This document shows positions 23,023 through 31,080 of a DNA stretch of 33,089 bases, one piece after another. Position 1 is the first letter of the stretch, and the number at the start of each line of letters is the position of its first letter. The position numbers were made by a program, and so were the translations under genes. Under the pieces are notes generated by a model. The model saw only the letters and a program-made list of their open reading frames with translations, was not told where the DNA came from and made no database searches. This stretch comes from an uncultured Acetatifactor sp. (lineage in GTDB: Bacteria; Bacillota; Clostridia; Lachnospirales; Lachnospiraceae): positions 1-33,089 of the forward strand of contig CAJTXE010000019.1 in assembly GCA_910580225.1 (NCBI GenBank), in the 5' to 3' direction.

Positions 23023-25527
23023 TTATTCCTTTTCCAAAACTGTCTCGTAAATTTCTTTTCCCATCCAACAGTCATTTTTATTAATACTTCCGTCGGTTCT
23101 CTCTTTTGCCAGAAACAATTTCAGGCATGCGGGATTATTTTCCACAGTAAACCCGCTTGCCATCATCTTCTCTATTTCTTTTTCCCTGTCTGCTTTTATA
23201 GCATAACTGTAATGTCCATTCTCCCCGCAAATTGCATATGAATCTCTGCGGTTTCCTCTATCATCCATCACTTCCATATAGAGTCTTCCCGCATCTATTT
23301 CCGTCAGTTCGCAGCCTGAAAACCGGGAATCACTTTTCAGCAATACGCACTCCATTTTCTCTGTTTTTAATTCAAGCCTTACTAACATATTAGTACGCAA
23401 TGGAGCAAAGTAAAGGGCGTCTTTCCAGGGATAGCAGCAATAAAACATCTCCTCCCCCTTTTCGTTATATGCTTCAAATCCGGCTGGAAAATCTGCTATT
23501 TCTCTTACTTCCCCTGTCTCTTTTTCCCATCTGACAATCGCCTTTCTGTCGCCGCTCAGCCAGAAATATCTTCCGTCATAATTCACTGTCACATATTGAA
23601 ACTGACTGTCTCCAACAGGCCAAAACCGATATTCCCCCGTTGTCATATTATATTGGAGCAGCACATTACTCCCGTCTAAAGCCACCCAAAAGCAATCCTC
23701 TACAACACATTTATCTGTATGTGTCCTGACAGCGGTTTCCTCACCCGTCATCTGTTTCCATTCTTCCATCCAGTCTGTTACCTCATAGACAGTACCATCC
23801 TGTACATCTACGGAAAGCATTGTGGATTGTAAAGTTCCTAAGAAAAATACCTTTTTCCCATAACTAAATCCCCAATGATAATATTTGTTTTTCCTTTTTC
23901 CGGATAACTGTTTCAGCGAAATCGTATCGAATGTTTCCGTTTCTATATCATATACCGATATGTAATCCGCTTCATAAGGGGCAATGTATACTTTCCCTTC
24001 ACAAACCGCCATACAGATAAATACCTGCTCTCTCTGACGCTTAATGAGACCGCACCATTTCATTTTCTTGGCCGTAAGATCATACTCAAACAGGCTGCAG
24101 GTATCTCTCGTTAAAATAAATAATTTATCATGGTATCTGACCATATCAGCTATGCTCAATGCATCATCCTGATTGGATAAAATATCTGGATTTTGATGCA
24201 AAATCGGCTTCTCCGTCTTCTCGTACAGCCACACGATGCTGCTCCAATCCCCATAATAAGCATCACTCAGCGCCACTGCCCTATCCAAATCTGCCGATTC
24301 ATCAAAAATCCCCCACCCCTGGGCACAATACCTTTCCACAATCTCTCTGTATTTCGCCCAAAGCTTTGGACGCATGGACCTTATCGTAGCCTCAATCAGC
24401 GGATGCGGACGCCACAAAAGCACCGCTTCCTCCCGATTCTCATAGAAAATTCGGAATACCTCCTGAATCTTCGCAATCATCTGGTCACTGTATTGAAGCA
24501 GTGCCGTAACACTGGTATTATACAGTATAATCTTCTTCCAGCTTCCATCCGGTTTCCTGATAATCTCCATCCACTCCTCTGGGATATCCAAATCTTCCTT
24601 TCTGGTGCTCAGTACCTTATCCACCTTCGGGGAACCCAACCCCAATATTTTCTTCTCCCAATATCCCCGAGTCTTCTCTCCCGAAGTTTTTGTCAGCACT
24701 TCAATATATACGCGCCGCATATTTTCCGACTGCACCACTACCTGATCTGCATTCCTTACTCCTTCTACCAGACAAAACTTACTCATATCCGCAATAGCAT
24801 GTTCATCATCTATCTTTATTTCTTCAAGGACAAAATACGGAATATAAATCAGTTTCTCCGTAAACTGCTTTATATTTTTAGAATAAAAAAAGGGAGGAAC
24901 ACTTGTCACATAATTGCATTCATCATAAGGATTGTGGATAAAGATCATATCCGGCCTGCGTTTCTCAAAATCATACTCATTATAATGCATCACCGGCACA
25001 TCGGCCGGGTATTGATCTGCTTCATAATGTATTTCACCAAAGCTTCCGTCAGAATTTCTGTCATAATATGGAATCGGAATGACATATGCGTCACAATTCG
25101 GATCTTCCTTTGCCGCTTTCCAGACGCTTTCCAGACTGTCCCACATAGACGCCTTATAGGGAAGAAATACTGCTTCCCTGTGTTCTTTTATGGCTCTTAT
25201 GCTGTTTCTGATAAGAATAAAATGACTGTGCAATGTTTTACTGATCTTTTTCCTGATGACAGCTTGTCCCTGCACAGGCAGCCCGGAGGCGAGCTGCTCA
25301 TGAATCTGATAAAGTCCCTCGCAATATGCTTCCAGCCGGGCGATCACGTCCGCACCGTCGTCCCCTGCGGTCTTCTCTACCATGTCTCCCAGTGCAATCG
25401 CACCTTCCTGACAATCGGCCAGCAGATTTAAAACCAGCGAAATATTCCTTTTTTCCATTGCGGCCCGCACTTCGTCATGTGCTGATCCTATTAATCCAAT
25501 AAAATCTTCGGCCTGTTTCTTATACAT
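23023..25527 (-). CDS. TagF-like CDP-glycerol/polyol-phosphate transferase fused to a propeller-like C-terminus
   Basis: An 834-residue protein, the first gene of the cluster. The N-terminal 120 residues are helical. The middle (about 140-490) resembles CDP-glycerol glycerophosphotransferases: DAYVIPIPYYDRNSDGSFGE, PDMIFIHNPYDE, KIILYNTSVTALL, VLLWRPHPLIEATIRSMRPK and LSDAYYGDWSSIVWLYEKTE plus KPIL, where the family usually has SDxxxTDYSS. The remaining 330 residues contain repeating W/Y-rich strands (YYHWGFSYGKKVFFLGTLQS, YFWLSGDRKAIVRWEKETGE, LYFAPLRTNMLVRLELKTEK), as in a beta-propeller. It may add a polyol-phosphate to the glycan. Start ATG 25527 has GTGAG upstream; an in-frame GTG at 25536 with AAAGG ten bases upstream is equally possible. 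No module of the Rossmann-like type is visible. Confidence 0.8.
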   Translation of the reverse strand: MYKKQAEDFIGLIGSAHDEVRAAMEKRNISLVLNLLADCQEGAIALGDMVEKTAGDDGADVIARLEAYCEGLYQIHEQLASGLPVQGQAVIRKKISKTLHSHFILIRNSIRAIKEHREAVFLPYKASMWDSLESVWKAAKEDPNCDAYVIPIPYYDRNSDGSFGEIHYEADQYPADVPVMHYNEYDFEKRRPDMIFIHNPYDECNYVTSVPPFFYSKNIKQFTEKLIYIPYFVLEEIKIDDEHAIADMSKFCLVEGVRNADQVVVQSENMRRVYIEVLTKTSGEKTRGYWEKKILGLGSPKVDKVLSTRKEDLDIPEEWMEIIRKPDGSWKKIILYNTSVTALLQYSDQMIAKIQEVFRIFYENREEAVLLWRPHPLIEATIRSMRPKLWAKYREIVERYCAQGWGIFDESADLDRAVALSDAYYGDWSSIVWLYEKTEKPILHQNPDILSNQDDALSIADMVRYHDKLFILTRDTCSLFEYDLTAKKMKWCGLIKRQREQVFICMAVCEGKVYIAPYEADYISVYDIETETFDTISLKQLSGKRKNKYYHWGFSYGKKVFFLGTLQSTMLSVDVQDGTVYEVTDWMEEWKQMTGEETAVRTHTDKCVVEDCFWVALDGSNVLLQYNMTTGEYRFWPVGDSQFQYVTVNYDGRYFWLSGDRKAIVRWEKETGEVREIADFPAGFEAYNEKGEEMFYCCYPWKDALYFAPLRTNMLVRLELKTEKMECVLLKSDSRFSGCELTEIDAGRLYMEVMDDRGNRRDSYAICGENGHYSYAIKADREKEIEKMMASGFTVENNPACLKLFLAKERTDGSINKNDCWMGKEIYETVLEKE

Positions 25528-25668
25528 TTTTCTCACTTTAATATTACCTTTACATTTTGTATACGCACGGATATAAAATAAGCATATCTTCCTGTGGTCA
25601 AACATCAATGGAAACGCTATGAAAATACCCCGAAAATATACCTTTGGAATCAGCTATAAAGCCCACAC

Positions 25669-25697
25669 ATTATATAATAATATCGACAAAAAGTCAA
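25669..25697 (-). promoter_or_regulatory. Sigma-A promoter of the glycan cluster
   Basis: Minus strand: TTGACT, exactly 17 bases, TATAAT. It lies about 140 bases upstream of the first glycan gene, giving a leader of roughly 130 bases in which I see no clear riboswitch. It is 30 bases after the stop of the aldehyde dehydrogenase gene, and no terminator separates them, so read-through from the arabinose operon is also possible. Confidence 0.85.
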
Positions 25698-25706
25698 GAA
25701 TGTTAA
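25680..25706 (-). promoter_or_regulatory. Possible sigma-28 promoter overlapping the sigma-A promoter
   Basis: Minus strand: TTAA, 15 bases, GTCGATAT. The Bacillus sigma-D consensus is TAAA-N15-GCCGATAT, so 3 of 4 and 7 of 8 positions match, including the CGAT core. It overlaps the spacer and -35 of the sigma-A promoter. It may be chance, since single near-matches occur elsewhere in the window. Confidence 0.4.
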
Positions 25707-25726
25707 CCATTGCCGCCTGCTTCCAT

Positions 25727-27097
25727 TTACTTCAAAAACATCCTCACCAATCTGTCCTTCTTTCCATCATAGGGCTGATAGCGCAGAGGCAGATCAATCC
25801 ACCCATACTTTTTCAGAATATTCTTCTCATGGGTAAAGGTTTCAAAGCTCCTCCGGCCGTGATAGGAACCCATACCGCTGTTTCCTACGCCGCCGAAGCC
25901 CATCCGGGAAGCGGCCAGATGCACCACAGTATCGTTGATACAGCCTCCGCCGAAGGAAATCCGGTCCAGAAATTGTTTTTCCGTACTTTTATCTCCCGTA
26001 AACAGATAGGCTGCCAGAGGTTTCTCTCCTTCCTGTACAAACCGGAAAGCCTCTGTGATCTCGTCAAAGGTAACCACCGGCAGAATGGGACCAAAGATCT
26101 CTTCCTGCATCACCCCGTCCGCCCGGGTCACATGATCCATGACAGCCGGCGCAATCCGCAGCGTTTCCGGGTCCGTCTCCCCACCGTATACCAGCTTCTC
26201 CTGGTCCATCAGCCCCCGGATCCTGTCGAAATGTTTCCGATTGATGATCTTGCCGTAATTGGGATTGTCCAGAGGTTGCTCGCCGTACATGCTCCGCACC
26301 GTCCGAATGAACTGCTCCAGAAAAGCATCCTTCACGGAACTGTCAATCAGCAGATAGTCCGGCGCCACACAGGTCTGACCGCAGTTTAAATATTTTCCGA
26401 AGGCAATCCTGGCAGCCGCCAGTTTCAGATTCGCGGTTTTGTCCACAATGCAGGGGCTCTTCCCTCCCAGCTCCAGGGTAACAGGCGTCAGATGGGCAGA
26501 AGCCTTTTCCATCACCAGCTTACCCACTGACACACCTCCGGTGAAAAAGATATAATCAAACCTCTCCTCCAGCAAAGCGCTGTTCTCCGCCCGGCCGCCC
26601 TCCACTACAGTTACATATTCTTCCGGAAAAACCTCCCGCACCAGAGCCGCCATGGCAGAGGATGCGGCCGGGGAATAGGCCGAGGGCTTAAGCACACAGC
26701 AGTTTCCCGCCCCAATGGCCCCGATCATGGGTTCCATGCACAGCAGAAAAGGATAATTCCAGGGCGACATTACCAGCACACAGCCATAAGGTTCCCGTAC
26801 GGAAAAGCTTTTCCCGTGAAAATTTGTCAGATCCGTTCCCCGCCGCCTGGGTCTCGCCCAGCGTTTCAGATGACTGATCTGATAGGACAGTTCGCTTAAG
26901 GTAAGCCCTACCTCGCACATGTAAGATTCACTGGCACTTTTTCCCAGATCCTGTTTCATGGCACCGGCAAGCTCCCCTTCCCTGGCCCGGATAACCTGCT
27001 GCAGCCGTTTCAGAACCTCTATCCGCCTTCCCACGTCCCGGGTTGCCCCGGTGGCAAAATAGGCTCTCTGCTTTTTTATGATGTGGCTGATTTCCAT
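25727..27097 (-). CDS. Aldehyde dehydrogenase family protein
   Basis: A 456-residue NAD(P)-dependent aldehyde dehydrogenase of the shorter class-3-like type, oxidising an aldehyde to its acid. Motifs: VLVMSPWNYPFLLCMEPMIG (the PWNYP block), NCCVLKPSAYSP, FFTGGVSVGKLVME, TLELGGKSPCIVD with Glu209, and KYLNCGQTCVAPDY with the catalytic Cys243; then EEIFGPILPVV and FGGVGNSGMGSYHG. The C-terminus is hydrophilic with no membrane helix. Start ATG 27097, with GGAAGGG and CAGGG upstream; an in-frame start 42 bases further up lacks one. It is the third gene of the araB-araD unit, 79 bases after araD, so it may handle an aldehyde from pentose metabolism; the substrate cannot be read off. Confidence 0.9.
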   Translation of the reverse strand: MEISHIIKKQRAYFATGATRDVGRRIEVLKRLQQVIRAREGELAGAMKQDLGKSASESYMCEVGLTLSELSYQISHLKRWARPRRRGTDLTNFHGKSFSVREPYGCVLVMSPWNYPFLLCMEPMIGAIGAGNCCVLKPSAYSPAASSAMAALVREVFPEEYVTVVEGGRAENSALLEERFDYIFFTGGVSVGKLVMEKASAHLTPVTLELGGKSPCIVDKTANLKLAAARIAFGKYLNCGQTCVAPDYLLIDSSVKDAFLEQFIRTVRSMYGEQPLDNPNYGKIINRKHFDRIRGLMDQEKLVYGGETDPETLRIAPAVMDHVTRADGVMQEEIFGPILPVVTFDEITEAFRFVQEGEKPLAAYLFTGDKSTEKQFLDRISFGGGCINDTVVHLAASRMGFGGVGNSGMGSYHGRRSFETFTHEKNILKKYGWIDLPLRYQPYDGKKDRLVRMFLK

Positions 27098-27175
27098 ATC
27101 CCTGTTCCCTTCCTGATTCGTCTCTGCCTGCTGCCGCATCCGCTCTTTCCCCCGGCAAACTAACTGTACGAATTC

Positions 27176-27880
27176 CTACAGCTCTGCTCCCTGTCCATAG
27201 TAGGCATTTGCGCCATGTTTTCGATAATAGTGCTTGTCCATAAGCTCCTGGGGCGCAGGCTGCACATGGTGATTGATGGTTTCCGTACGGTATGCCATCT
27301 TCGCCACTTCTTCCAGAACCACCGCATTGTGAACCGCATCCCCGGCATCTTTTCCCCAGGTAAACGGGCCATGATTTCTGCACAGCACCGCCGGAACGGA
27401 CAGCGGATCCTTACACATCCTCAGGAACTCACTGACGATCAGTTTACCGGTATTTTTCTCATAGCCATCCGCAATTTCCTCCGCCGTAAGGCATCTGACA
27501 CAGGGGACCTCTCCGTAGATATAGTCCGCATGGGTGGTACCATAGCAGGGAATGCTCCTGCCCGCCTGGGCCCAGCTGGCGGCATAGGAGGAATGGGTAT
27601 GTACGATCCCGCCAATCTCCGGAAATGCTTTGTAGAGCTCCGCATGGGTGGCTGTATCAGAAGACGGATTGTAACGGCCTTCCACCTTCTTCCCTTCCAG
27701 ATCTACTACAACCATATCATCCGGTGTGAGTCTGTCATATTCCACTCCGCTGGGCTTGATGACAAAATAGCCGCTGGTCCTGTCAATTGCACTGACATTT
27801 CCCCAGGTAAAAGTTACCAGCCCATATCTGGGCAGATCCAGATTCGCTTCACATACCGCCTTTTTTAATTCTTCCAACAT
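27176..27880 (-). CDS. araD: L-ribulose-5-phosphate 4-epimerase
   Basis: A 234-residue class II aldolase-fold protein that converts L-ribulose-5-phosphate to D-xylulose-5-phosphate, the last step of arabinose breakdown. Motifs: TWGNVSAIDR and VIKPSGVEYDRLTPDDMVVV (phosphate binding), GIVHTHSSYAASWAQAGRSI (two zinc His), CYGTTHADYIYGEVPC, and LCRNHGPFTWGKDAGDAVHN (third zinc His). The GTTHAD..GxVPC pair distinguishes AraD from fuculose aldolases. Length is normal. Start ATG 27880 with AAGGAG about ten bases upstream; a longer in-frame extension overlaps araB and is not real. It lies 34 bases after araB. Confidence 0.93.
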   Translation of the reverse strand: MLEELKKAVCEANLDLPRYGLVTFTWGNVSAIDRTSGYFVIKPSGVEYDRLTPDDMVVVDLEGKKVEGRYNPSSDTATHAELYKAFPEIGGIVHTHSSYAASWAQAGRSIPCYGTTHADYIYGEVPCVRCLTAEEIADGYEKNTGKLIVSEFLRMCKDPLSVPAVLCRNHGPFTWGKDAGDAVHNAVVLEEVAKMAYRTETINHHVQPAPQELMDKHYYRKHGANAYYGQGAEL

Positions 27881-27914
27881 CTCAAATATGCTCCTTTCTT
27901 TTTCATGATCACCA

Positions 27915-29531
27915 TCAACCCAGTCCTTCCACCGCGGCTTTCTCAGCCGCCAGCGTGTTTTTGTATTTCTCGATAAAAGCGTCAAATCCTGCCACATCTT
28001 CCGGCTTTGGCTGGATGGTGGTTCCCGTCTGACCGGCAAAAATCCGCCTGCTTAAGTAGTCCGGTAATGTGTCACCCTCCTCCTTTTCTGCCATAAAGGC
28101 CGCCAGCACCGCCATTCCCCAGGCGCCGCCCTCACTGGCAGTATCCATCACCGTCACCGGGGCATTCATGGCCGCCGCCATCAGCTGCTGACCCACTACC
28201 GGGGTCTTGAACAGCCCTCCATGGCCGGTCAGGGAATCCACTTTCACCTGCTCTTCTTTCAGCAGGATATCGTTGCCGATCTTCAGTGTTGCCATGGCGC
28301 TGTACAGATGGCTGCGCATAAAGTTCGCCAGCGTAAACCTGGCATCCGGAGTGCGGACAAACATGGGGCGCCCTCCGTTCAGTCCGGTCACCGGTTCCCC
28401 TGCAAAATAGTTATACGCCACCAGGCCGCCGCAGTCGGGATCCGCAGACAGAGCCTCCCGGTAAAGGGTTCCGTAAAGTTCATTCTTATCCGGTTTCATG
28501 CCGAATTTGCCCGCAAACTCTTCAAACAGATTTACCCAGGCGTTCAAATCAGACGTACAGTTATTACAGTGCACCATGGCCACAGGACTGCCGTCAGGGG
28601 TTGTAACCATATCGATCTCCTCATGGACTTTGGAAAGGGCTTTCTCCGTCACCACCATGGAGAAAATGGAAGTTCCCGCAGAGATATTTCCCGTACGCAC
28701 CCTTACGCTGTCAGTGGCGACCATACCCGTGCCCGCATCTCCTTCCGGCGGACACATGGGTACTCCAGGCTGCAGGTTGCCGCTGGGATCAAGAATCCTG
28801 GCGCCTGCTGCCGTCAGCGTGCCGGCACATACTCCTGCCGGCAGTACTTTGGGCAGGATCTCTCTCAGTTTCCACCCAAAATGCCGATCCTCCACCAGGG
28901 CGTCGAATTGATCCGCCATCTCCCCGTCATAATCGCATACAGCGGAATCGATGGGAAACATGCCGGAAGCTTCTCCCACACCCAGCACCCGGGCGCCGTC
29001 GGTTTTCGTTTCCCCGGACAGCAGCCAGTGGATATACCCTGCCAGTGTAGTCAGATATGCAATCTCTTTCACATGCTCTTCCCCATTCAGAATCGCCTGG
29101 TACAGGTGGGCGATACTCCACCGCTGGGGAATATTGAATCCAAACAGCGGAGTCAGCTGCCTGCAGGCCTCCTCTGTCATCGTGTTGCGCCAGGTACGGA
29201 AAGGCACCAGCAGCTCTCCCTGCGCATCAAAGGGCATATATCCATGCATCATGCCGGAAAATCCCAATGCTGCCAGCTTTGTCAGCGTGACCCCGTACCT
29301 GTCCCGGACCTCATCCGACAGATTTTTATAGCAGCCCTGCAGTCCTGTCCTGATATCCTCCAGACTATATGTCCAGATATGATCCACCAGGCTGTTCTCC
29401 CAGTCCCAGCTGCCCTGTGCTACGGACTGATGGCTTTCGTCCACCAGTACCGCCTTGATGCGGGTGGAGCCGAACTCCAGCCCCAGTATCGTCCTGCCTT
29501 CCTCAATTGCCTTCTTGATCGCTTCGCTCAT
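27915..29531 (-). CDS. araB: L-ribulokinase-type FGGY carbohydrate kinase
   Basis: A 538-residue FGGY-family kinase. N-terminal lobe: TILGLEFGSTRIKAVLVDES (phosphate-1 loop), ALGFSGMMHGYMPFD, and FRTWRNTMTEEACRQLTPLF (sugar contacts). C-terminal lobe: PEGDAGTGMVATDSVRVRTG, NISAGTSIFSMVV and SLTGHGGLFKTPVVGQQLMA (adenosine motif). It phosphorylates L-ribulose (or a related ketose) in the cytoplasm; the next gene, araD, uses the product, which supports the ribulokinase call. It differs in sequence style from Escherichia coli AraB, as is common in Clostridia. Start ATG 29531 with AGAGG about eight bases upstream. No araA isomerase is present in the window. A strong sigma-A promoter lies 60 bases upstream. 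Confidence 0.87.
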   Translation of the reverse strand: MSEAIKKAIEEGRTILGLEFGSTRIKAVLVDESHQSVAQGSWDWENSLVDHIWTYSLEDIRTGLQGCYKNLSDEVRDRYGVTLTKLAALGFSGMMHGYMPFDAQGELLVPFRTWRNTMTEEACRQLTPLFGFNIPQRWSIAHLYQAILNGEEHVKEIAYLTTLAGYIHWLLSGETKTDGARVLGVGEASGMFPIDSAVCDYDGEMADQFDALVEDRHFGWKLREILPKVLPAGVCAGTLTAAGARILDPSGNLQPGVPMCPPEGDAGTGMVATDSVRVRTGNISAGTSIFSMVVTEKALSKVHEEIDMVTTPDGSPVAMVHCNNCTSDLNAWVNLFEEFAGKFGMKPDKNELYGTLYREALSADPDCGGLVAYNYFAGEPVTGLNGGRPMFVRTPDARFTLANFMRSHLYSAMATLKIGNDILLKEEQVKVDSLTGHGGLFKTPVVGQQLMAAAMNAPVTVMDTASEGGAWGMAVLAAFMAEKEEGDTLPDYLSRRIFAGQTGTTIQPKPEDVAGFDAFIEKYKNTLAAEKAAVEGLG

Positions 29532-29588
29532 TTAGAAACCTCTTTTCTCGCCTGTTCCGGGCACATATACTTGATTCTTCTATCTATC

Positions 29589-29617
29589 AGTATAGAAAAC
29601 TTATACGGTAAAGTCAA
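29589..29617 (-). promoter_or_regulatory. Sigma-A promoter of araB-araD operon
   Basis: Minus strand: TTGACT, 17 bases, TATACT, about 60 bases upstream of araB. A near-consensus vegetative promoter just after the MATE gene stop. Confidence 0.85.
29590..29606. promoter_or_regulatory. Palindrome over the ara promoter, possible operator
   Basis: GTATA, seven bases, TATAC: a perfect five-base inverted repeat that covers most of the -10 element and extends into the spacer. A repressor bound here would block the promoter. It does not clearly match the AraR operator known from Bacillus, so the binding protein is unknown. Confidence 0.4.
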
Positions 29618-29633
29618 GAAAACAGGGAGTTTT

Positions 29634-30989
29634 CTATCCTCTGCCCGCCTCCGCCTTTAAGTTCCGGTACAGTGTGGCATACATGGTGATAAAGCAGGCC
29701 AGCCCCCCAATGCAGTTAGAAATCGGCTCCGCCCAAAACACACCGTCCACCCCAAGCCCCAGCCCGGGCAAAAGCAAAGTCAACGGCGCCACAATCACTG
29801 CCTTGCGCAGCAGCGAGAAGAAGATGGCTCTGCGGGAACAGCCAAGCGCAGTAAAGGCCGACTGCCCGGAGAACTGAAACGCCATAAAGAAAAAACCGAA
29901 AAAGTACAGCTTCAATGCCTCTGTGCCGGCCTCCAGCATATTGACATCCTCCGTAAAAACGGACAACAGCAGTCTGGGACACCCGATCACTGCAAACCAG
30001 GCCAGCAAAGTGTATACAATTCCCAGAACTGCCGTAAAACGTATCCCCTGGCACACACGGTCATACCGTTTCGCCCCATAATTGTATCCCAATACCGGCT
30101 GGGAACCGCTGGTAAGACCGCTCACCGGCAGGGACAGAATCTCCCTCACCGAGTTGATCACCGTCATGATTCCCACATACAGATCCCCTCCATAACGTTT
30201 CAGCGTGGTATTGCACACAATCTGTACCAGGCAGTTGGTTCCCTGCATGATAAAACCGGCCATTCCCAGCGCCGTAATCTCCCGGAACAGCTTCCCCTCC
30301 ACCTTCAGATTCTCCCTCCGTATGCGCAGAGCCGCCTTTTTCCCTGTCAGAAACCGCAACACCCAGACACAGGATACCAGCTGACTGAATACGGTAGCCA
30401 GCGCCGCACCCGACACCCCCATATCCATCTGGAAAATAAAAACAGGATCCAGGATCAGATTCAGAACCGCTCCGATGAGAGTGGTCATCATCCCCGTCCG
30501 GGGAAATCCCTGGGCATTGATAAAACCGTTCAGCCCTGTGGACAGCATGGTAAAGGCAGTGCCTGCCAGATAAATCCGAAGATAAGCATCCGCATATACG
30601 TAAGACGCATCACTTGCGCCGAAGAGATACAGCACCGGTCTGCGAAAGACATAACAGAAGAAGAACATCGCCAGGGAACAGCCCAGCAGCAGAGAAAAGG
30701 TGTTCCCTAAAATTTTTTCCGCCCTCTGTTCCTCCCCGGCTCCCCTGGCAATAGAGAACAGCGGCGTCCCTCCTGTGCCGAAGAGACAGGTAAACGCGGC
30801 AATCAGCGTCGTGAGCGGAAATACAAGCCCGATTCCTGTCAGAGCCATACTGTCCGCTCCCGGCAGATGCCCGATATAAATACGGTCTACCACATTGTAC
30901 AAAAGCTGCACCAGCTGCGCCAGTATCAGAGGAATGGACTGGCTGATGATATTCTGCCAGACCTTTCCCCTGGAAAAATCATTTCTCAT
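29634..30989 (-). CDS. MATE-family efflux transporter
   Basis: A 451-residue, strongly hydrophobic protein with about 12 membrane helices in two similar halves, as in the MATE (NorM/DinF-like) drug/sodium or proton antiporters. Typical features: IISQSIPLILAQLVQLLYNV in the first helix, VDRIYIGHLPGADSMALTGI (the MATE VDxhhVGxh pattern), LNGFINAQGFPRTGMMTTLI, GAVLNLILDPVFIF with the conserved LDPhFIF block, and GSQPVLGYNYGAKRYDRV. Start ATG 30989, with AAAGGAA about nine bases upstream; a slightly longer start at 31013 lacks a site. It is divergent from the DUF885 gene, 91 bases apart. Possible cargo is drugs or metabolites; it need not be part of the ara operon. Confidence 0.93.
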   Translation of the reverse strand: MRNDFSRGKVWQNIISQSIPLILAQLVQLLYNVVDRIYIGHLPGADSMALTGIGLVFPLTTLIAAFTCLFGTGGTPLFSIARGAGEEQRAEKILGNTFSLLLGCSLAMFFFCYVFRRPVLYLFGASDASYVYADAYLRIYLAGTAFTMLSTGLNGFINAQGFPRTGMMTTLIGAVLNLILDPVFIFQMDMGVSGAALATVFSQLVSCVWVLRFLTGKKAALRIRRENLKVEGKLFREITALGMAGFIMQGTNCLVQIVCNTTLKRYGGDLYVGIMTVINSVREILSLPVSGLTSGSQPVLGYNYGAKRYDRVCQGIRFTAVLGIVYTLLAWFAVIGCPRLLLSVFTEDVNMLEAGTEALKLYFFGFFFMAFQFSGQSAFTALGCSRRAIFFSLLRKAVIVAPLTLLLPGLGLGVDGVFWAEPISNCIGGLACFITMYATLYRNLKAEAGRG

Positions 30990-31080
30990 ATTTTCCGTTC
31001 CTTTCCAGCCCAAAAACCAGAATGCATGGCCCGCCCTGGTCTCTCATATAATATGGTAATGTTATCCTGAAGGTGATCTC

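Noticed and set aside
29618..29634. GAAAAC/GTTTTC inverted repeat just after the MATE stop as a terminator
   Set aside because: The stem is AT-only at its core, short, overlaps the ara -35 region and has no following T-run.
28221..29660. Plus-strand open frame of 479 codons opposite araB
   Set aside because: Antisense to a clear FGGY kinase and extends across its promoter; no recognisable protein features.
31047..31052. TATAAT upstream of the DUF885 gene
   Set aside because: No acceptable -35 at 16-18 bases (the bases there read GCATGG) and no TG extension; a promoter is probably nearby but not supported.
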